A DNA stretch of 64,000 nucleotides from Myxococcaceae bacterium JPH2 (GTDB lineage Bacteria; Myxococcota; Myxococcia; Myxococcales; Myxococcaceae): the NCBI GenBank assembly GCA_016458225.1, contig JAEMGR010000016.1, positions 244,865 through 308,864 on the forward strand, in the 5' to 3' direction. Position 1 is the stretch's first letter, and each line of letters begins with the position of its first letter. Below, piece after piece: positions 45,676 through 55,268 of this stretch. Below the pieces are notes generated by a model, which did not search any database, had not been told where the DNA came from, and worked only from the letters and a program-made list of their open reading frames with translations. The position numbers were made by a program, and so were the translations under genes.

Positions 45676-46599
45676 TCAGAACTGTCCGGCCCGCGCCTGA
45701 TCGAACGGGACGCGGTGCTTCAGGTACGTGGCCTCCAGCGCGTGCGCGCCGGTGAACATCGTCTTCTCCGAGAAGCGCTCCACCTGCGCGCCCTTGCCCG
45801 GGTGACGCAGGAGCGCCAGCGGATCCAGGCTCCCGCCCAGGCCCAACACGCTGGGGACCAGGTCGCGGTTGTTGACGTAGTGCACGTACTGCGGACCGTC
45901 CGGGTACGTGGCGCCCGCCGAGCCGAAAGTCTCCACCTTCACGTGGTTCAGCGCCTTCTCCACGTCCGCCTGGGACATCCCATCTTCAATGCGCATCCGG
46001 CGCGCCACGTCGTTGAGCGCGCGCGAGGTGATGAGGCCACCCTGGCTGTGCGCCATCACGTGCACGTCCCGGCCCGCCTTCAGCTCGGAGTAGACGGCGT
46101 CCGCCAGCGTGTCCACCGCCGGGTTCTTGCCCTTGTCGAGCTTGTCCTTCACGCACTGGATCACATCCGACACCATGCCCTCGGTGGCGTTGTGGATGCC
46201 GATGGTGCGCATGCCCGTGCTGTCCGCCAGCGCCTGCAGCGAGCCGGCCTGCCCGTCCTTCGTCGTCGAGATGCCGTTGATGTAGATGGCCGTCTCGGTG
46301 GCGTTGGGGTTGTTGCGGGGCGTGAACGGCGGCACCTGGCTCAGCGGCGTGCTCGCGTCGAACGTCTGTCCGCCCGCGCCCACCAGCTTGCCGTCATAGA
46401 CGCGGTCCGGAGAGCCCGCCGGGGCGGTGAACACCGCGGCCACGGCCTTCGCCGACTTGGACTCGAACCCATCCGCCACCAGCTGCGGCTTCTTCGCCTC
46501 CACCGGCTTGGCGCTCGCCGCGCGGCTCAGCTCGGCGGTGGGCTGGGTGCTCGTGCCAAGCGGCTTGAGGGCGTTGCGACCGCGCTCGATGGTGGTCAT
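45676..46599 (-). CDS. Lipase-like alpha/beta-hydrolase protein
   Basis: A 307-residue protein with a disordered, Ala/Lys-rich N-terminal part (about 1-65) and an alpha/beta-hydrolase core. The nucleophile elbow is AHSQGG near residue 190, AIYINGIST is the strand before the oxyanion hole, and candidate Asp (NNRDLVPS) and His (TGAHALEAT) residues follow. No signal peptide is seen, so export would need a special route. The ATG has CAGGAG at 9 nt. It may share a transcript with the two small paralogues downstream; secretion chaperone plus effector is a tempting but unproven reading. Confidence 0.78.
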   Translation of the reverse strand: MTTIERGRNALKPLGTSTQPTAELSRAASAKPVEAKKPQLVADGFESKSAKAVAAVFTAPAGSPDRVYDGKLVGAGGQTFDASTPLSQVPPFTPRNNPNATETAIYINGISTTKDGQAGSLQALADSTGMRTIGIHNATEGMVSDVIQCVKDKLDKGKNPAVDTLADAVYSELKAGRDVHVMAHSQGGLITSRALNDVARRMRIEDGMSQADVEKALNHVKVETFGSAGATYPDGPQYVHYVNNRDLVPSVLGLGGSLDPLALLRHPGKGAQVERFSEKTMFTGAHALEATYLKHRVPFDQARAGQF

Positions 46600-46791
46600 G
46601 GATGGGGGCTCCTGCGCAGGGAAAGTGAGGGAGACGTTTCCATTGTCACCCGAATGCGTCACCAGTTGCGTGGGATTGGACAATTATCGGTTGACGCATT
46701 GCGTAGGTTGTGCGCTGCGGCAATTCCTGAGCAGCTGCGTCATGGCGAGTCACACCGATGTGAGGTCCGCGTCGCGACGCTAAGGTGAGGC

Positions 46792-47424
46792 ATGGTCCAG
46801 AAAGGGCAGTTCCTGGAGCGCCCCACGCTCGTGCCGGTGGGCAACGAGGTGATGGACGCCACGGCGCACCGAGGCACGCGCGCGCCGCCGTTGCTGGTGC
46901 TGCCGCCGCGCCCGGAAGAGGGCGGAGGGATGGATCATCTCCTCGCCGCGGAGCTGGTCTGGGCCGCGGCCCACGCGGGCTTTCCCACCCTGCGCTTCAA
47001 CCATCGGGGCGTGGGCGCCAGCCAGGGCGAGCGCGGCACGGGCGAGTCCCTGGTCGATGATGCCGAGGCCGCCATGCGCGTGCTGTTGGAGAACGCCGGC
47101 ACGACGGCCCTCGCGGTGGCTTCGCTGTATGGCGGGGCCCGGGTTGCGTTGGACCTCCAGGCCCGTCACCCGTGCGTGGGCGGGGTGTGTCTGGTGGCGC
47201 CGCTGGATGTGGATGTCGTCGCGCTATCGCGGCTGCCGTGTCCGCTGCTCGTCATCGTGGGGGAAGAGGACCGGCGCATGTCGCGCGCCGCGCTGGCTTC
47301 CGCTGTCGCCGAGTCGGGCGGACTCCTAGAGGTGATCGAGGATGCGGGGCCGACGTTCCATCGCAACCTGCCACAGGTGGGGCGCGCGGTTTCCGGCTGG
47401 TTGGGTCGTCTCGCGGGCGGGTGA
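46792..47424 (+). CDS. Alpha/beta hydrolase, short YheT/dienelactone-like
   Basis: A 210-residue minimal alpha/beta hydrolase. FNHRGVGASQGE marks the strand after the oxyanion hole, and the acid is near GEEDRRM. The presumed His is in GPTFHRNL. The nucleophile elbow reads ASLYGG rather than GxSxGG, with Ser in place, so activity is plausible but unusual. The ATG is preceded by AGGTGAGG. The gene is divergent from the lipase-like gene and 156 nt before the subtilase. Confidence 0.82.
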   Translation: MVQKGQFLERPTLVPVGNEVMDATAHRGTRAPPLLVLPPRPEEGGGMDHLLAAELVWAAAHAGFPTLRFNHRGVGASQGERGTGESLVDDAEAAMRVLLENAGTTALAVASLYGGARVALDLQARHPCVGGVCLVAPLDVDVVALSRLPCPLLVIVGEEDRRMSRAALASAVAESGGLLEVIEDAGPTFHRNLPQVGRAVSGWLGRLAGG

Positions 47425-47580
47425 CCGAGGGCGTGCAACTCTGCGGACTCTGTCACGTTTCTTCACGCTCGCCGCCTTGCATGCGCGAGCAGGGGACATA
47501 CAGACTGCCCCGGCAGACCCAATCGTTTCGCGGTTCGTTCGTAGAGACCTCGACGCGACGTCTTTCTGAAGGAGTGTGCG

Positions 47581-49395
47581 ATGCGGATGGTGCGAAGGAC
47601 CGTGGTTCCCGCGGCGCTGGCTTTGATGGCCGCGGCGTGTGCGTCCCCCTCGCGTGAGCCGCAGGCGCCCACCGCGTCCGGCACCGAGCCGGCGGCCCGC
47701 GCTGTCGCCACCGAGGTGGACCCCGCCCAGGTGGTTCCCGGCGCCATCGTGGTGGACTTCAAGGATGGCACCACCAAGGCGCAGTTCGACGCCTGGGAGA
47801 AGGAGTGGGGCGTCGACCTGGAGTTCAACTCCATCGAGGGCGCCGACGACGGCGTCACCCTGGCGGTGGGCGTGGACGACCTGGACGCGGCGCTCACGCG
47901 GATCCGTCAGAACCCGGCGGTCGAGTCCGCCGAGCCGCTGCTGGAGCTCCACGCCAGCTACACCCCGAATGATCCGCAGTACGCGCAGCAGTGGAACCTG
48001 CGGATGATCGACATGCCGCGGGCCTGGGAGCGCTCGCGGGGCAAGGGCGTGGTGGTGGCCGTCATCGACACGGGCATCGCCTACGAGGACTACGACGACT
48101 TCAAGCAGGTGCCGGACCTGAAGGGCGCGAAGTTCGTGAAGGGCTACGACTTCGTCAACGACGACGAGCACGCCAACGACGACCACGGCCACGGCACGCA
48201 CGTGGCGGGCACCATCGCCCAGGCCACGGACAACGGGCAGGGCGTGGCGGGCGTGGCCTTCGAGGCGACGCTGATGCCGGTGAAGGTGCTCAACCACTTC
48301 GGCAGCGGCACCACGGCGGACATCGCGGATGCCATCCGCTTCGCGGCGGACCACGGCGCGCGGGTCATCAACCTGTCGCTGGGGGGTGGCGGCTACGCGC
48401 AGGTCATGGCCAGCGCGGTCGAGTACGCCCGCAAGAAGGGCGTCACGGTGGTGGCCGCCGCGGGCAACGGGGGCCGCGCTCACGTCGAGTTTCCGGCCGC
48501 CTATCCCGGTGCCATCGCGGTGTCCGCGGTGGGCCCGGACAGCACGCTGGCCCCGTACTCCTCTTTCGGCAAGGAGCTCGATATCGCCGCGCCGGGCGGG
48601 GACAAGCGCCAGGGCGACGCGGGCGGCATCATCCAGAACACCATCGACCCGCGCGACCCCGCGCGCTCCGTCTACGCCTCCTACCAGGGCACGAGCATGG
48701 CCACGCCGCACGTGGCCGCCGTCGCCGCGATGCTCTACGCCGCGGGCGCCAAGAGCCCGGACGAGGTCGAGGAGGCGCTCTACGCGGGCGCGAAGCCCGT
48801 GGGCAACGTCGCCTGGTCCGAGCAGTACGGCCACGGCGTGCTCAACGCAGAGGCCTCGCTCAAGCACTTCCGAGGCGACGCGGAGACGGCGTGGTCGCCG
48901 CTGTACTGGGCCCTGGGGCTGATGGCCCTGGTGCTCTTCTCGCTGCGCGGCCGTGAGCGCCCGGGCTTCCTCAACGTCCTGGTGCGGCCCGCCTTCTTCG
49001 CGCCGCTCTTGCTCGCCACGGTGGGCGTGTTCTTCGCGCGCTCGTGGTTCGGCGGGGCCTCGGGGCTGGGCCTGGACGCGGTGGACATGGCCTCGCTGCC
49101 CATCCCGGATTGGCAGCGCATCATCTTCGGCCGCGGTCGCACGGTGAACCCGCTGTTCTACAGCGCGCTCATCCCGCTGGGACTCTCGCTGCCAGCCATC
49201 GCGTGGAAGGGCATGCGCCCCGCGGTGGGCGGCCTGGCGCTGGGCTTCGCGGGCTTCCTCGCCTACGCGGCGTGGACCGGGGCGCCGTCGCTGGCGTGGA
49301 TGCCCTTCACGTTCATCGCGCGCCCGTGGCTCGTGTTCCACACGGTGCTGTGCCTCGTCATCGGCCGGGCGATGCTCAAGCGGGAGGAGGCGTGA
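47581..49395 (+). CDS. Membrane-anchored subtilisin-like serine protease (S8)
   Basis: A 604-residue exported protease. Residues 1-20 are a signal peptide ending in a lipobox-like AAAC, then an I9-like propeptide region (about 50-125). The S8 triad is Asp in VIDTG (near 163), His in HGHGTHVAG (near 206) and Ser in GTSMATPHVA (near 380). After the catalytic domain, about four hydrophobic segments (about 440-600) form a C-terminal membrane domain, which is unusual for S8 enzymes. AAGGAG lies 7 nt before the ATG. It overlaps a 71-codon gene by GTGA. Confidence 0.92.
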   Translation: MRMVRRTVVPAALALMAAACASPSREPQAPTASGTEPAARAVATEVDPAQVVPGAIVVDFKDGTTKAQFDAWEKEWGVDLEFNSIEGADDGVTLAVGVDDLDAALTRIRQNPAVESAEPLLELHASYTPNDPQYAQQWNLRMIDMPRAWERSRGKGVVVAVIDTGIAYEDYDDFKQVPDLKGAKFVKGYDFVNDDEHANDDHGHGTHVAGTIAQATDNGQGVAGVAFEATLMPVKVLNHFGSGTTADIADAIRFAADHGARVINLSLGGGGYAQVMASAVEYARKKGVTVVAAAGNGGRAHVEFPAAYPGAIAVSAVGPDSTLAPYSSFGKELDIAAPGGDKRQGDAGGIIQNTIDPRDPARSVYASYQGTSMATPHVAAVAAMLYAAGAKSPDEVEEALYAGAKPVGNVAWSEQYGHGVLNAEASLKHFRGDAETAWSPLYWALGLMALVLFSLRGRERPGFLNVLVRPAFFAPLLLATVGVFFARSWFGGASGLGLDAVDMASLPIPDWQRIIFGRGRTVNPLFYSALIPLGLSLPAIAWKGMRPAVGGLALGFAGFLAYAAWTGAPSLAWMPFTFIARPWLVFHTVLCLVIGRAMLKREEA

Positions 49396-49607
49396 AGCTC
49401 TCCGGCCGAGTCATGTACCGCGACCTCGGGCCCGGTGTCTGGGTGCTCGAGGGCGATGACGGTACCACGTACCAACTGGCGGGCGGCGACCGGAAGCTGA
49501 AGAAGGACGGTCACCGCGTGGAAGCCGAAGGGCACGTGGACCGCGCCGCGCTCACCAGCGCCATGGTGGGGCCGGTGTTCCACGTCGCGTCGTATCGCTT
49601 CGTCTGA
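49392..49607 (+). CDS. Small beta-rich protein of unknown function
   Basis: A 71-residue protein starting at a GTG that overlaps the subtilase stop. The pattern KLSGRVMYRDLGPGVWVLEGDDG...YQL...GHRVEAEGHV is all-beta and OB-like, similar to short domains found in bacterial periplasmic proteins; no signal peptide is present. Tight coupling suggests a function linked to the protease, for example as a regulator, but that is inference. Confidence 0.72.
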   Translation: MKLSGRVMYRDLGPGVWVLEGDDGTTYQLAGGDRKLKKDGHRVEAEGHVDRAALTSAMVGPVFHVASYRFV

Positions 49608-49619
49608 GCTGTTGCGAGG

Positions 49620-49651
49620 GCGCGCCTCCCGCTCGTGGCGGTGAGGCGCGC
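49620..49651. terminator. Strong hairpin at a convergent gene junction
   Basis: GCGCGCCTC (49620-49628) pairs with GAGGCGCGC (49643-49651), and inside it CCGC pairs with GCGG, giving about 13 bp with one bulge. It sits between the stops of two converging genes. There is no T-tract on either side, so it may be a hairpin used with Rho or an mRNA 3' protector rather than a classic terminator. Confidence 0.5.
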
Positions 49652-49656
49652 GTCGC

Positions 49657-50808
49657 TCAGCGCTTGGCCTTGTAGGCCTCGGCCTGCCGGCGCCGCTCTT
49701 CCTCGTAGGCCTCCATGGGGATGGCTCCCCGGCGAGCCGCCGCGCGGGCCTGCTTCAGTGCCGCGCGCTCCGCCACCAGCCCCGGCGCCGCGTCCTTCTT
49801 CAGCTTGGGCAGCGGGTACACGATGTCGAACAAACTCAAGGCCACGCCGCGCTTGTCCACGACGCCGAGCCCCACCAGCGACACGGTCGAGGCCACCACC
49901 CAGGGCAGCAGCAATCGCGACAGCGACGGCGTCACCCCTGGCGCCCGTGCCTCCTCGAGCGGCGCGTCCCCGCCGCGTCCCCAGACGGACGGGGTGAATC
50001 GCGCCACGGACTTGAGGGCCAGCAGCCCCAGGCCGCCCACCAGCGCCAGCCCGAGCACCGCGCGGGGATCCGTCGTCTCCGCGTCCGCCTGGCCCGCCGC
50101 GGCGGTGCGCGAGGCGATGAGGTAGAGCACGGTGGACACCAGGTTGTTGGCCGCGTGGGCGGCCATTCCGGGCCACAGCGAGCCCGTGCGCAGGTAGAGC
50201 CACCCGAACAGCAGGCCCAGCTCCACGCGCGCCAGGAAGCCCACGGGGTCCAGGTGGAACGCGCTGAAGATGACGGCCGTGATGACGAGCGCCCGCATGG
50301 GCGAGGCCGGGGCAGGCGGGGTGAGGCCCTTCTGGAGGATGCCGCGGAAGAAGAACTCCTCACACAGCGGCGCCCCAATGGCCACGCCGCCCAGGATGAG
50401 CGCCATCTCCACGCTCGACTGACTGTCGAACAGGTGCGAGGCGTCGAACATCTCCCGCATCCACGGCGGCACCACCTGCTGGGCCGCGTACTGGATGGGC
50501 ACCACGAGCGCGAAGAAGTTGGCCACGCCCACCGCGAAGCCGAACAGCGTGGGGGCGGAGCGCAGGGGCACGAGCCCCGTGTAGACCGCGGGCCGGAAGC
50601 CCTTGGCGCGCAGCAGCACCCAGCCCAGCCCGAGGAAGATGAACACCTCGGTGAACCACACCCCGAACGCCGCGTTGGCGAGCTGCGCCGCGCCGCCCAC
50701 GACGATGAACAGCGCCAGGGCGATGACGGTGGGGAGGGCCGGCGCCAGAGGCTCGAGTGGGGCGGGGGACTCAGGAAGCGGTGCGGCGCTTGAAGGGGTC
50801 TCTTCCAC
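49657..50808 (-). CDS. CPBP-family intramembrane glutamic protease
   Basis: A 383-residue membrane protein with about eight helices and the three CPBP (CAAX/Abi) motifs: EEFFFRG (near residue 160), FSAFHLDP and MAAHAANN. These form the Glu/His site of intramembrane proteases or, in bacteria, proteins of uncertain substrate. After the core the C-terminus continues with more helices and a basic, Arg/Lys-rich tail (EERRRQAEAYKAKR). The start is a GTG with AGGAG at 7 nt. No bacteriocin genes are nearby, so an immunity role is not suggested. Confidence 0.88.
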   Translation of the reverse strand: MEETPSSAAPLPESPAPLEPLAPALPTVIALALFIVVGGAAQLANAAFGVWFTEVFIFLGLGWVLLRAKGFRPAVYTGLVPLRSAPTLFGFAVGVANFFALVVPIQYAAQQVVPPWMREMFDASHLFDSQSSVEMALILGGVAIGAPLCEEFFFRGILQKGLTPPAPASPMRALVITAVIFSAFHLDPVGFLARVELGLLFGWLYLRTGSLWPGMAAHAANNLVSTVLYLIASRTAAAGQADAETTDPRAVLGLALVGGLGLLALKSVARFTPSVWGRGGDAPLEEARAPGVTPSLSRLLLPWVVASTVSLVGLGVVDKRGVALSLFDIVYPLPKLKKDAAPGLVAERAALKQARAAARRGAIPMEAYEEERRRQAEAYKAKR

Positions 50809-50907
50809 CAGGGGGCTCCTGCCAGAGAAGGGCCCCAAGGGCCCGACTCCGCGTATCTACCCTGTCCCCATCGCGACGTCCCGCTTCCTGGCGAGCGGGA
50901 GGGTGGA

Positions 50908-53457
50908 TCAGCCTCGCCGCAGGTACTGGCGGATGTCCTCGGCCAGCGGGTTGCGCGTGGCGAGGTCTGTGGCCGCCGGCCCCGGTTTGAGCTTCTTGTC
51001 CTCCTCGATCAGGATCTTCTGATCCAGCAGGTACTCGACCGCGTTCTCCAGCGTCGTCTTGGCCAGGGACTCGGCGGCGGTGATGCGACCCGCGTGGTAC
51101 TCCGCGCGCCCCGTCTCCATCGCCAGCTTCACGAAGGCCTTGCGGTCCATGGGCTGCCCTTCCGCCACGTCGCGCAGCGTCATCGCGGCGAGCAGATAGG
51201 CCTCCAGGTAGTCGCGCAGCAGGTCGGCGAGGAACTCCAGCTCCGGACGCGCATGCGTCTCGGGCGCCTCCTTGAGCACGTCGCCCTCGTGAATCACCAG
51301 CCCCATGCGCACCAGGCGCTCCACCGTCTCCGCGAAGATGGTGTCGAAGCTCGCGCCCACCCGGTAGATGAACTCCACCTTGAACAAGCGGGAGAGGAAC
51401 AGCGCGCGCGCCTTCACGGTGTCGTAGGGCGCGGGTGAGCCGCCCAAGAGCGCGTTGGCCACGAGGCTGCGGGCGACCACCCGGTTCATGAGGGTGTTCT
51501 TGTAGAAGGCCATCTCCGGGCGGCGCGCATCCTCCACCTGGTAGATGACCTCGCCGCGCGCTTCCTGCGTGCGGATGATCTCATCCGACACGAACTCGCG
51601 CACCGCGTCCTGGATGGGGCCGAGCGTCTCGGGGTTGCTGGGTGCGTTGCTCAGCTCGCGAGACAGGGGCGCGCCTTCCTCATCCGCGATGCGGCGCAGG
51701 TGGCTGATGCGGTCCGTCAGCTCGCGCTGGGTGAGGCCGCGCCGGCGGTGGGCGAGCAGCGACGCGCTCACCAGCGCGTGCGGCGTCACGGTGGACACCT
51801 TGCTGATGCCGTACATGACGCGGTTGCCCAGCGCGCGCACGAGGCCCTTCTTCTGCTCGTCGTTGACCTCGGTGTCCGGCGACAGTCCGCGCGCCTTCAT
51901 GAAGTCCACGAGCGACAAGGGCTCGTCGAAGGTGAGATGGATGCGGCCGTAGCGCGCCGCCAGCACCTTGGGCGCCGTCAACAGGGCCTTGATGTCCTCG
52001 GGCTTCTTCTCGCCGCCGGCCAGCTCCTTCGAGTACGAGCCGGACTCGACCACCTTCTCGTAGTCGATGGACACGGGCACGAAGACGAGGTCGTTGCGCG
52101 CGCCCTCCAGCACGGCCTCGACCTGCCACGTGAACATGCCCAGCTTGGGCGTCAGCAGCTTGCCCGTGCGGGAGCGGCCACCCTCGGGGAAGAACTCCTG
52201 GTGGATGCCGTCATGCACCAGCTTCTTCACATACGCCTTGAACGACGCGGCGTAGACCTTGTCGCCCTTGAACGAGCGCCGCAGGAAGAAGGCGCCGCAG
52301 CGCCGGAACATGGGCCCCAGCGGCCAGAAGGACAGGTTGGCGCCCGCGGCCACCAGCGGCACCGCGTAGCCCCGGCTCCACAGCACCCAGCTCAGCACCA
52401 GGTAGTCCACGTGGCTCTTGTGGCTGGGGCACAGCACCACGGGCGCGCGGCCCGCGGCCTTCAGCGCGCGGTGCAGACCCGCCTCGTCCACCACGATGCC
52501 GTCGTAGATGCGGTTGAAGACCCACTCGAGCATGGGCGCGATGAACGCCAGCGTCGTGGGGCTCGGCTTCGCCGCGATGGCCTTCAGGTTGCGCTGGGCC
52601 TCGCGCAGGACGCTCTCCGGCTTGCGGCCCGTGGCGGCCGCGTGCTCGTCCACCACCTTGCGCAGGCCGCGGTCCCGCAGCGTCTCGTCGATGAGTCGGT
52701 CCGCGGGCTTCACCGGCGGGCCGTAGACCGCGCGCGTCTCGCGGGCGAGGTGCACGTGCAGCGCGCCGCGCACCTTGCGGCCCAGCACGTCATCCGAGTC
52801 GTTCGGGTTCTGCTCCAGGAAGCGCCGCAGGTCGATGGGCTCGCCCACGCGGAACTGCGCGCGCTTGTAGTTGCGGAAGAACGCCAGCATCGAGTGCAGG
52901 AAGCCCGGTGCCTCCGGACTGCCGAACACGATGTCCACCCAGCTCGGCTTGAGCCGCGCGTTGCGCTTCTCCCAGACGAACAGCTCCGGCACCAGGTAGA
53001 CGGGCCGGTCACCCGTGCGCGCCAGCCGCACCAGGGCCGGGAAGGGGTCCTCGCGCGTCTCCTTGCCCGAGGGGGCCAGGAGCGCGGTGCGGCGCAGGAA
53101 GACGAGCCCGCTGCCCCCTTGCTGCGAGGCGAAGCGGAAGCGCTCGTAGATGTCCCCGCGCTGCGCCGTCTGACGCCAGGGGCGCGTGAACCAGGGGCGC
53201 AGGTTCACCACCGCCCGGATGGGCGGCAGCGAGCGGCGCACCATGGCCCACGCCAGGTACAGGAAGTTGATCCACGCCGTGGTGCGCAGGACGTGCACCA
53301 CGTAGCCCTTGGCGTGGAGCGAGCGCAGCTCGTCCTCGGCCTCGGGTGGGAAGTGCACCCCATCGAAGTAGCGTGCCCCCAGCATGCGGGACACGGGACC
53401 GAACTCGTCCTTCAAGGTCTCGAACCGATTCTCAGGTTGCACGAGCGCAGTATCCAC
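50908..53457 (-). CDS. plsB: Glycerol-3-phosphate acyltransferase PlsB
   Basis: An 849-residue PlsB-type acyltransferase. The catalytic block I is HKSHVD (HxxxxD, near residue 348) and block III is FFPEGGRSRTGK (near 424), both intact. It transfers an acyl group to sn-1 of glycerol-3-phosphate at the inner membrane, starting phospholipid synthesis. The length fits PlsB (about 800-850), with a long N-terminal part whose sequence LVFLRRTALLAPSGK suggests a degenerate acyltransferase-like copy. The GTG start is 14 nt after argS; a GTG at 53442 is possible. Confidence 0.92.
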   Translation of the reverse strand: MDTALVQPENRFETLKDEFGPVSRMLGARYFDGVHFPPEAEDELRSLHAKGYVVHVLRTTAWINFLYLAWAMVRRSLPPIRAVVNLRPWFTRPWRQTAQRGDIYERFRFASQQGGSGLVFLRRTALLAPSGKETREDPFPALVRLARTGDRPVYLVPELFVWEKRNARLKPSWVDIVFGSPEAPGFLHSMLAFFRNYKRAQFRVGEPIDLRRFLEQNPNDSDDVLGRKVRGALHVHLARETRAVYGPPVKPADRLIDETLRDRGLRKVVDEHAAATGRKPESVLREAQRNLKAIAAKPSPTTLAFIAPMLEWVFNRIYDGIVVDEAGLHRALKAAGRAPVVLCPSHKSHVDYLVLSWVLWSRGYAVPLVAAGANLSFWPLGPMFRRCGAFFLRRSFKGDKVYAASFKAYVKKLVHDGIHQEFFPEGGRSRTGKLLTPKLGMFTWQVEAVLEGARNDLVFVPVSIDYEKVVESGSYSKELAGGEKKPEDIKALLTAPKVLAARYGRIHLTFDEPLSLVDFMKARGLSPDTEVNDEQKKGLVRALGNRVMYGISKVSTVTPHALVSASLLAHRRRGLTQRELTDRISHLRRIADEEGAPLSRELSNAPSNPETLGPIQDAVREFVSDEIIRTQEARGEVIYQVEDARRPEMAFYKNTLMNRVVARSLVANALLGGSPAPYDTVKARALFLSRLFKVEFIYRVGASFDTIFAETVERLVRMGLVIHEGDVLKEAPETHARPELEFLADLLRDYLEAYLLAAMTLRDVAEGQPMDRKAFVKLAMETGRAEYHAGRITAAESLAKTTLENAVEYLLDQKILIEEDKKLKPGPAATDLATRNPLAEDIRQYLRRG

Positions 53458-53471
53458 GGCGAGCCCCCAGG

Positions 53472-55193
53472 TTACATGTTCTCCGGCGTCGGGATTCCGA
53501 GCAGCGTCAGCCCGGCCGCCAGCGTCACGCGCACCGCGTCCGTCAGCGCCAGCCGCGCTGCGCGCATGGGGTCATTGCCTTCCACGAGGATTCGCTTCTC
53601 CCGATCCTGGTTGCCCAGCGTGTAGTAGCGGCTGTACGCGGCGGCCACGTCCAGCAGCAGGCGCGCCACCAGGCTCGGCTCGTACTGCTCGGCCGCGTCC
53701 TTCACGACCTCGGGCAGCCGCATCAGCTCGCGCAGCAGCGCCTGCTCCTCGGGTAGCGACAGCAGCCCCGCGTCATACGTCGCCGGAGCCCCGCCGCCCT
53801 TGCGCAGCACGGTGACGGCGCGCGCGTGCGCGTACTGGAGATAGGGGCCGGTGTGGCCCTCGGGGCTGACCACCTCGTCCCAGTCGAACGTGTAGTCGCT
53901 GGCGCGCTTGTGCTTCAGGTCGCCGAACACGACAGCGCCCAGGCCGATCTGCTCGGACAGCCCGTCCGGGTCGTCCGTCTTCAGCAGCCCCTCGGCCATG
54001 TTCTGCTTCACGCGCTCGAGCACCCGCTCATGCGCCTCGTCGAGGACCTGGTTGATCTCCACCACCTGGCCCTTGCGCGTGCTCATGCCGTGGATGCGGC
54101 CGAACGGCACGTGCACGCAGCGGTCGGCCCACGGCTGGCCCATCTCCTTCAGGGTGCGGAACACCTGGCGGAAGTGGAGCGCCTGATCCTGCGCCACGAC
54201 GTAGAGCGACTTCTCGAAGTGGAAGCGCTCGTAGCGGTCCTCCGCCGCCGCGAGGTCTCGCGTGGCGTAGAGGGTGCTGCCGTCGTTCTTCTTGAGGAGG
54301 ACGGGCGGCTCGTTGTCCGCGTAGGGCATGTCGACGATGAGCGCGCCCTGCGAGTCCTTCACGCCGGGCTTGCGGGCGATCTGCTCGATGACCGCGTCCA
54401 TCTTGCCCTGGTAGCGGCTCTCGCCCTCGATGTGCTCGAACTCGATGCCCATGCGCGCGTAGACCTGCTTGAAGCCGCGCACGCTCGTCTCTCGGAACTG
54501 GTTCCAGAGCTTCAGCGCCTCGGCGTCACCTGCCTCCATGCGCCGGAAGAAGTCGCGGGCCTTCTCGTCGAAGGCGGGGTCGCTCTCGGCGCGCTGGTTG
54601 GCCTTCACGTACACCTGGACCAGGTGGCTCATGTCGTCCATGCGCGCCGGGTCGCCGTACTCCTGGAAACCCACGGCCACGAGGCCGAACTGCTTGCCCC
54701 AGTCACCCAGGTAGTTGATGCCCTCCACCCGCCAGCCCAGCGCGCGGTACAGGTTGGCGATGCAGTGCCCGAGGAACGTGGTGCGGATGTGGTGGAAGCC
54801 AATGGGCTTGGCGATGTTGGGCGACGAGTAGTCGATGACCACCGTCTTGCCCGTCCCGGCGTCCTTGTCGCTGCCGTAGGCCAGGCCCGCCTGACGGATG
54901 GTGTCGATGACCTCGGACGTGAAGGGCAGGGCGTTGAAGCGCGCGTTGACGTACGGCCCCACGGACTTCACCTCGAGCCCCGGGACGGTGACGGCGCGGG
55001 CCAGCTCGGCGGCGATGGCGGGCGGGGCCTTCTTCTGCGCCTTGGCGAGGGAGAACGTGGCGAAGCTCAGGTCGCCATGCGCGGGCTCGGCCGGCTTGAC
55101 CTGGGACTCGATGTCGGGCGCCGGCACGCCCAGGACCTGGGCGATCGCCTGGGCGAAGGCGGCGCGATAACGGGAGTAGACAGAAGTGCTCAT
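53472..55193 (-). CDS. argS: Arginyl-tRNA synthetase
   Basis: A 573-residue class I synthetase charging tRNA-Arg. The HIGH-type motif is in SPNIAKPIGFHHIRTT (near residue 120), with FHHI instead of GHL, a form seen in some ArgRS. The KMSKS-type loop is GMSTRKG (near 365). The C-terminal DALR anticodon-binding domain is complete to EHM-like TPENM. I start at the ATG giving MSTSVYSRYR; the open frame upstream lacks family character. It is followed at once by plsB. Confidence 0.95.
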   Translation of the reverse strand: MSTSVYSRYRAAFAQAIAQVLGVPAPDIESQVKPAEPAHGDLSFATFSLAKAQKKAPPAIAAELARAVTVPGLEVKSVGPYVNARFNALPFTSEVIDTIRQAGLAYGSDKDAGTGKTVVIDYSSPNIAKPIGFHHIRTTFLGHCIANLYRALGWRVEGINYLGDWGKQFGLVAVGFQEYGDPARMDDMSHLVQVYVKANQRAESDPAFDEKARDFFRRMEAGDAEALKLWNQFRETSVRGFKQVYARMGIEFEHIEGESRYQGKMDAVIEQIARKPGVKDSQGALIVDMPYADNEPPVLLKKNDGSTLYATRDLAAAEDRYERFHFEKSLYVVAQDQALHFRQVFRTLKEMGQPWADRCVHVPFGRIHGMSTRKGQVVEINQVLDEAHERVLERVKQNMAEGLLKTDDPDGLSEQIGLGAVVFGDLKHKRASDYTFDWDEVVSPEGHTGPYLQYAHARAVTVLRKGGGAPATYDAGLLSLPEEQALLRELMRLPEVVKDAAEQYEPSLVARLLLDVAAAYSRYYTLGNQDREKRILVEGNDPMRAARLALTDAVRVTLAAGLTLLGIPTPENM

Positions 55194-55268
55194 GGACCGC
55201 GCGGATACTAGCCAAGGCTCGGCGGTTTCCCGCCATCCCTTCTGCGCGGGAAGAAACCTTCCCGTCAT

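Noticed and set aside
47326..49341. 671-codon antisense frame over the subtilase
   Set aside because: It is rich in Arg, His and Ala with no domains, and the opposite strand encodes a protease with all catalytic motifs.
51700..53625. 641-codon plus-strand frame over plsB
   Set aside because: It is low-complexity shadow translation opposite a gene with intact acyltransferase motifs.
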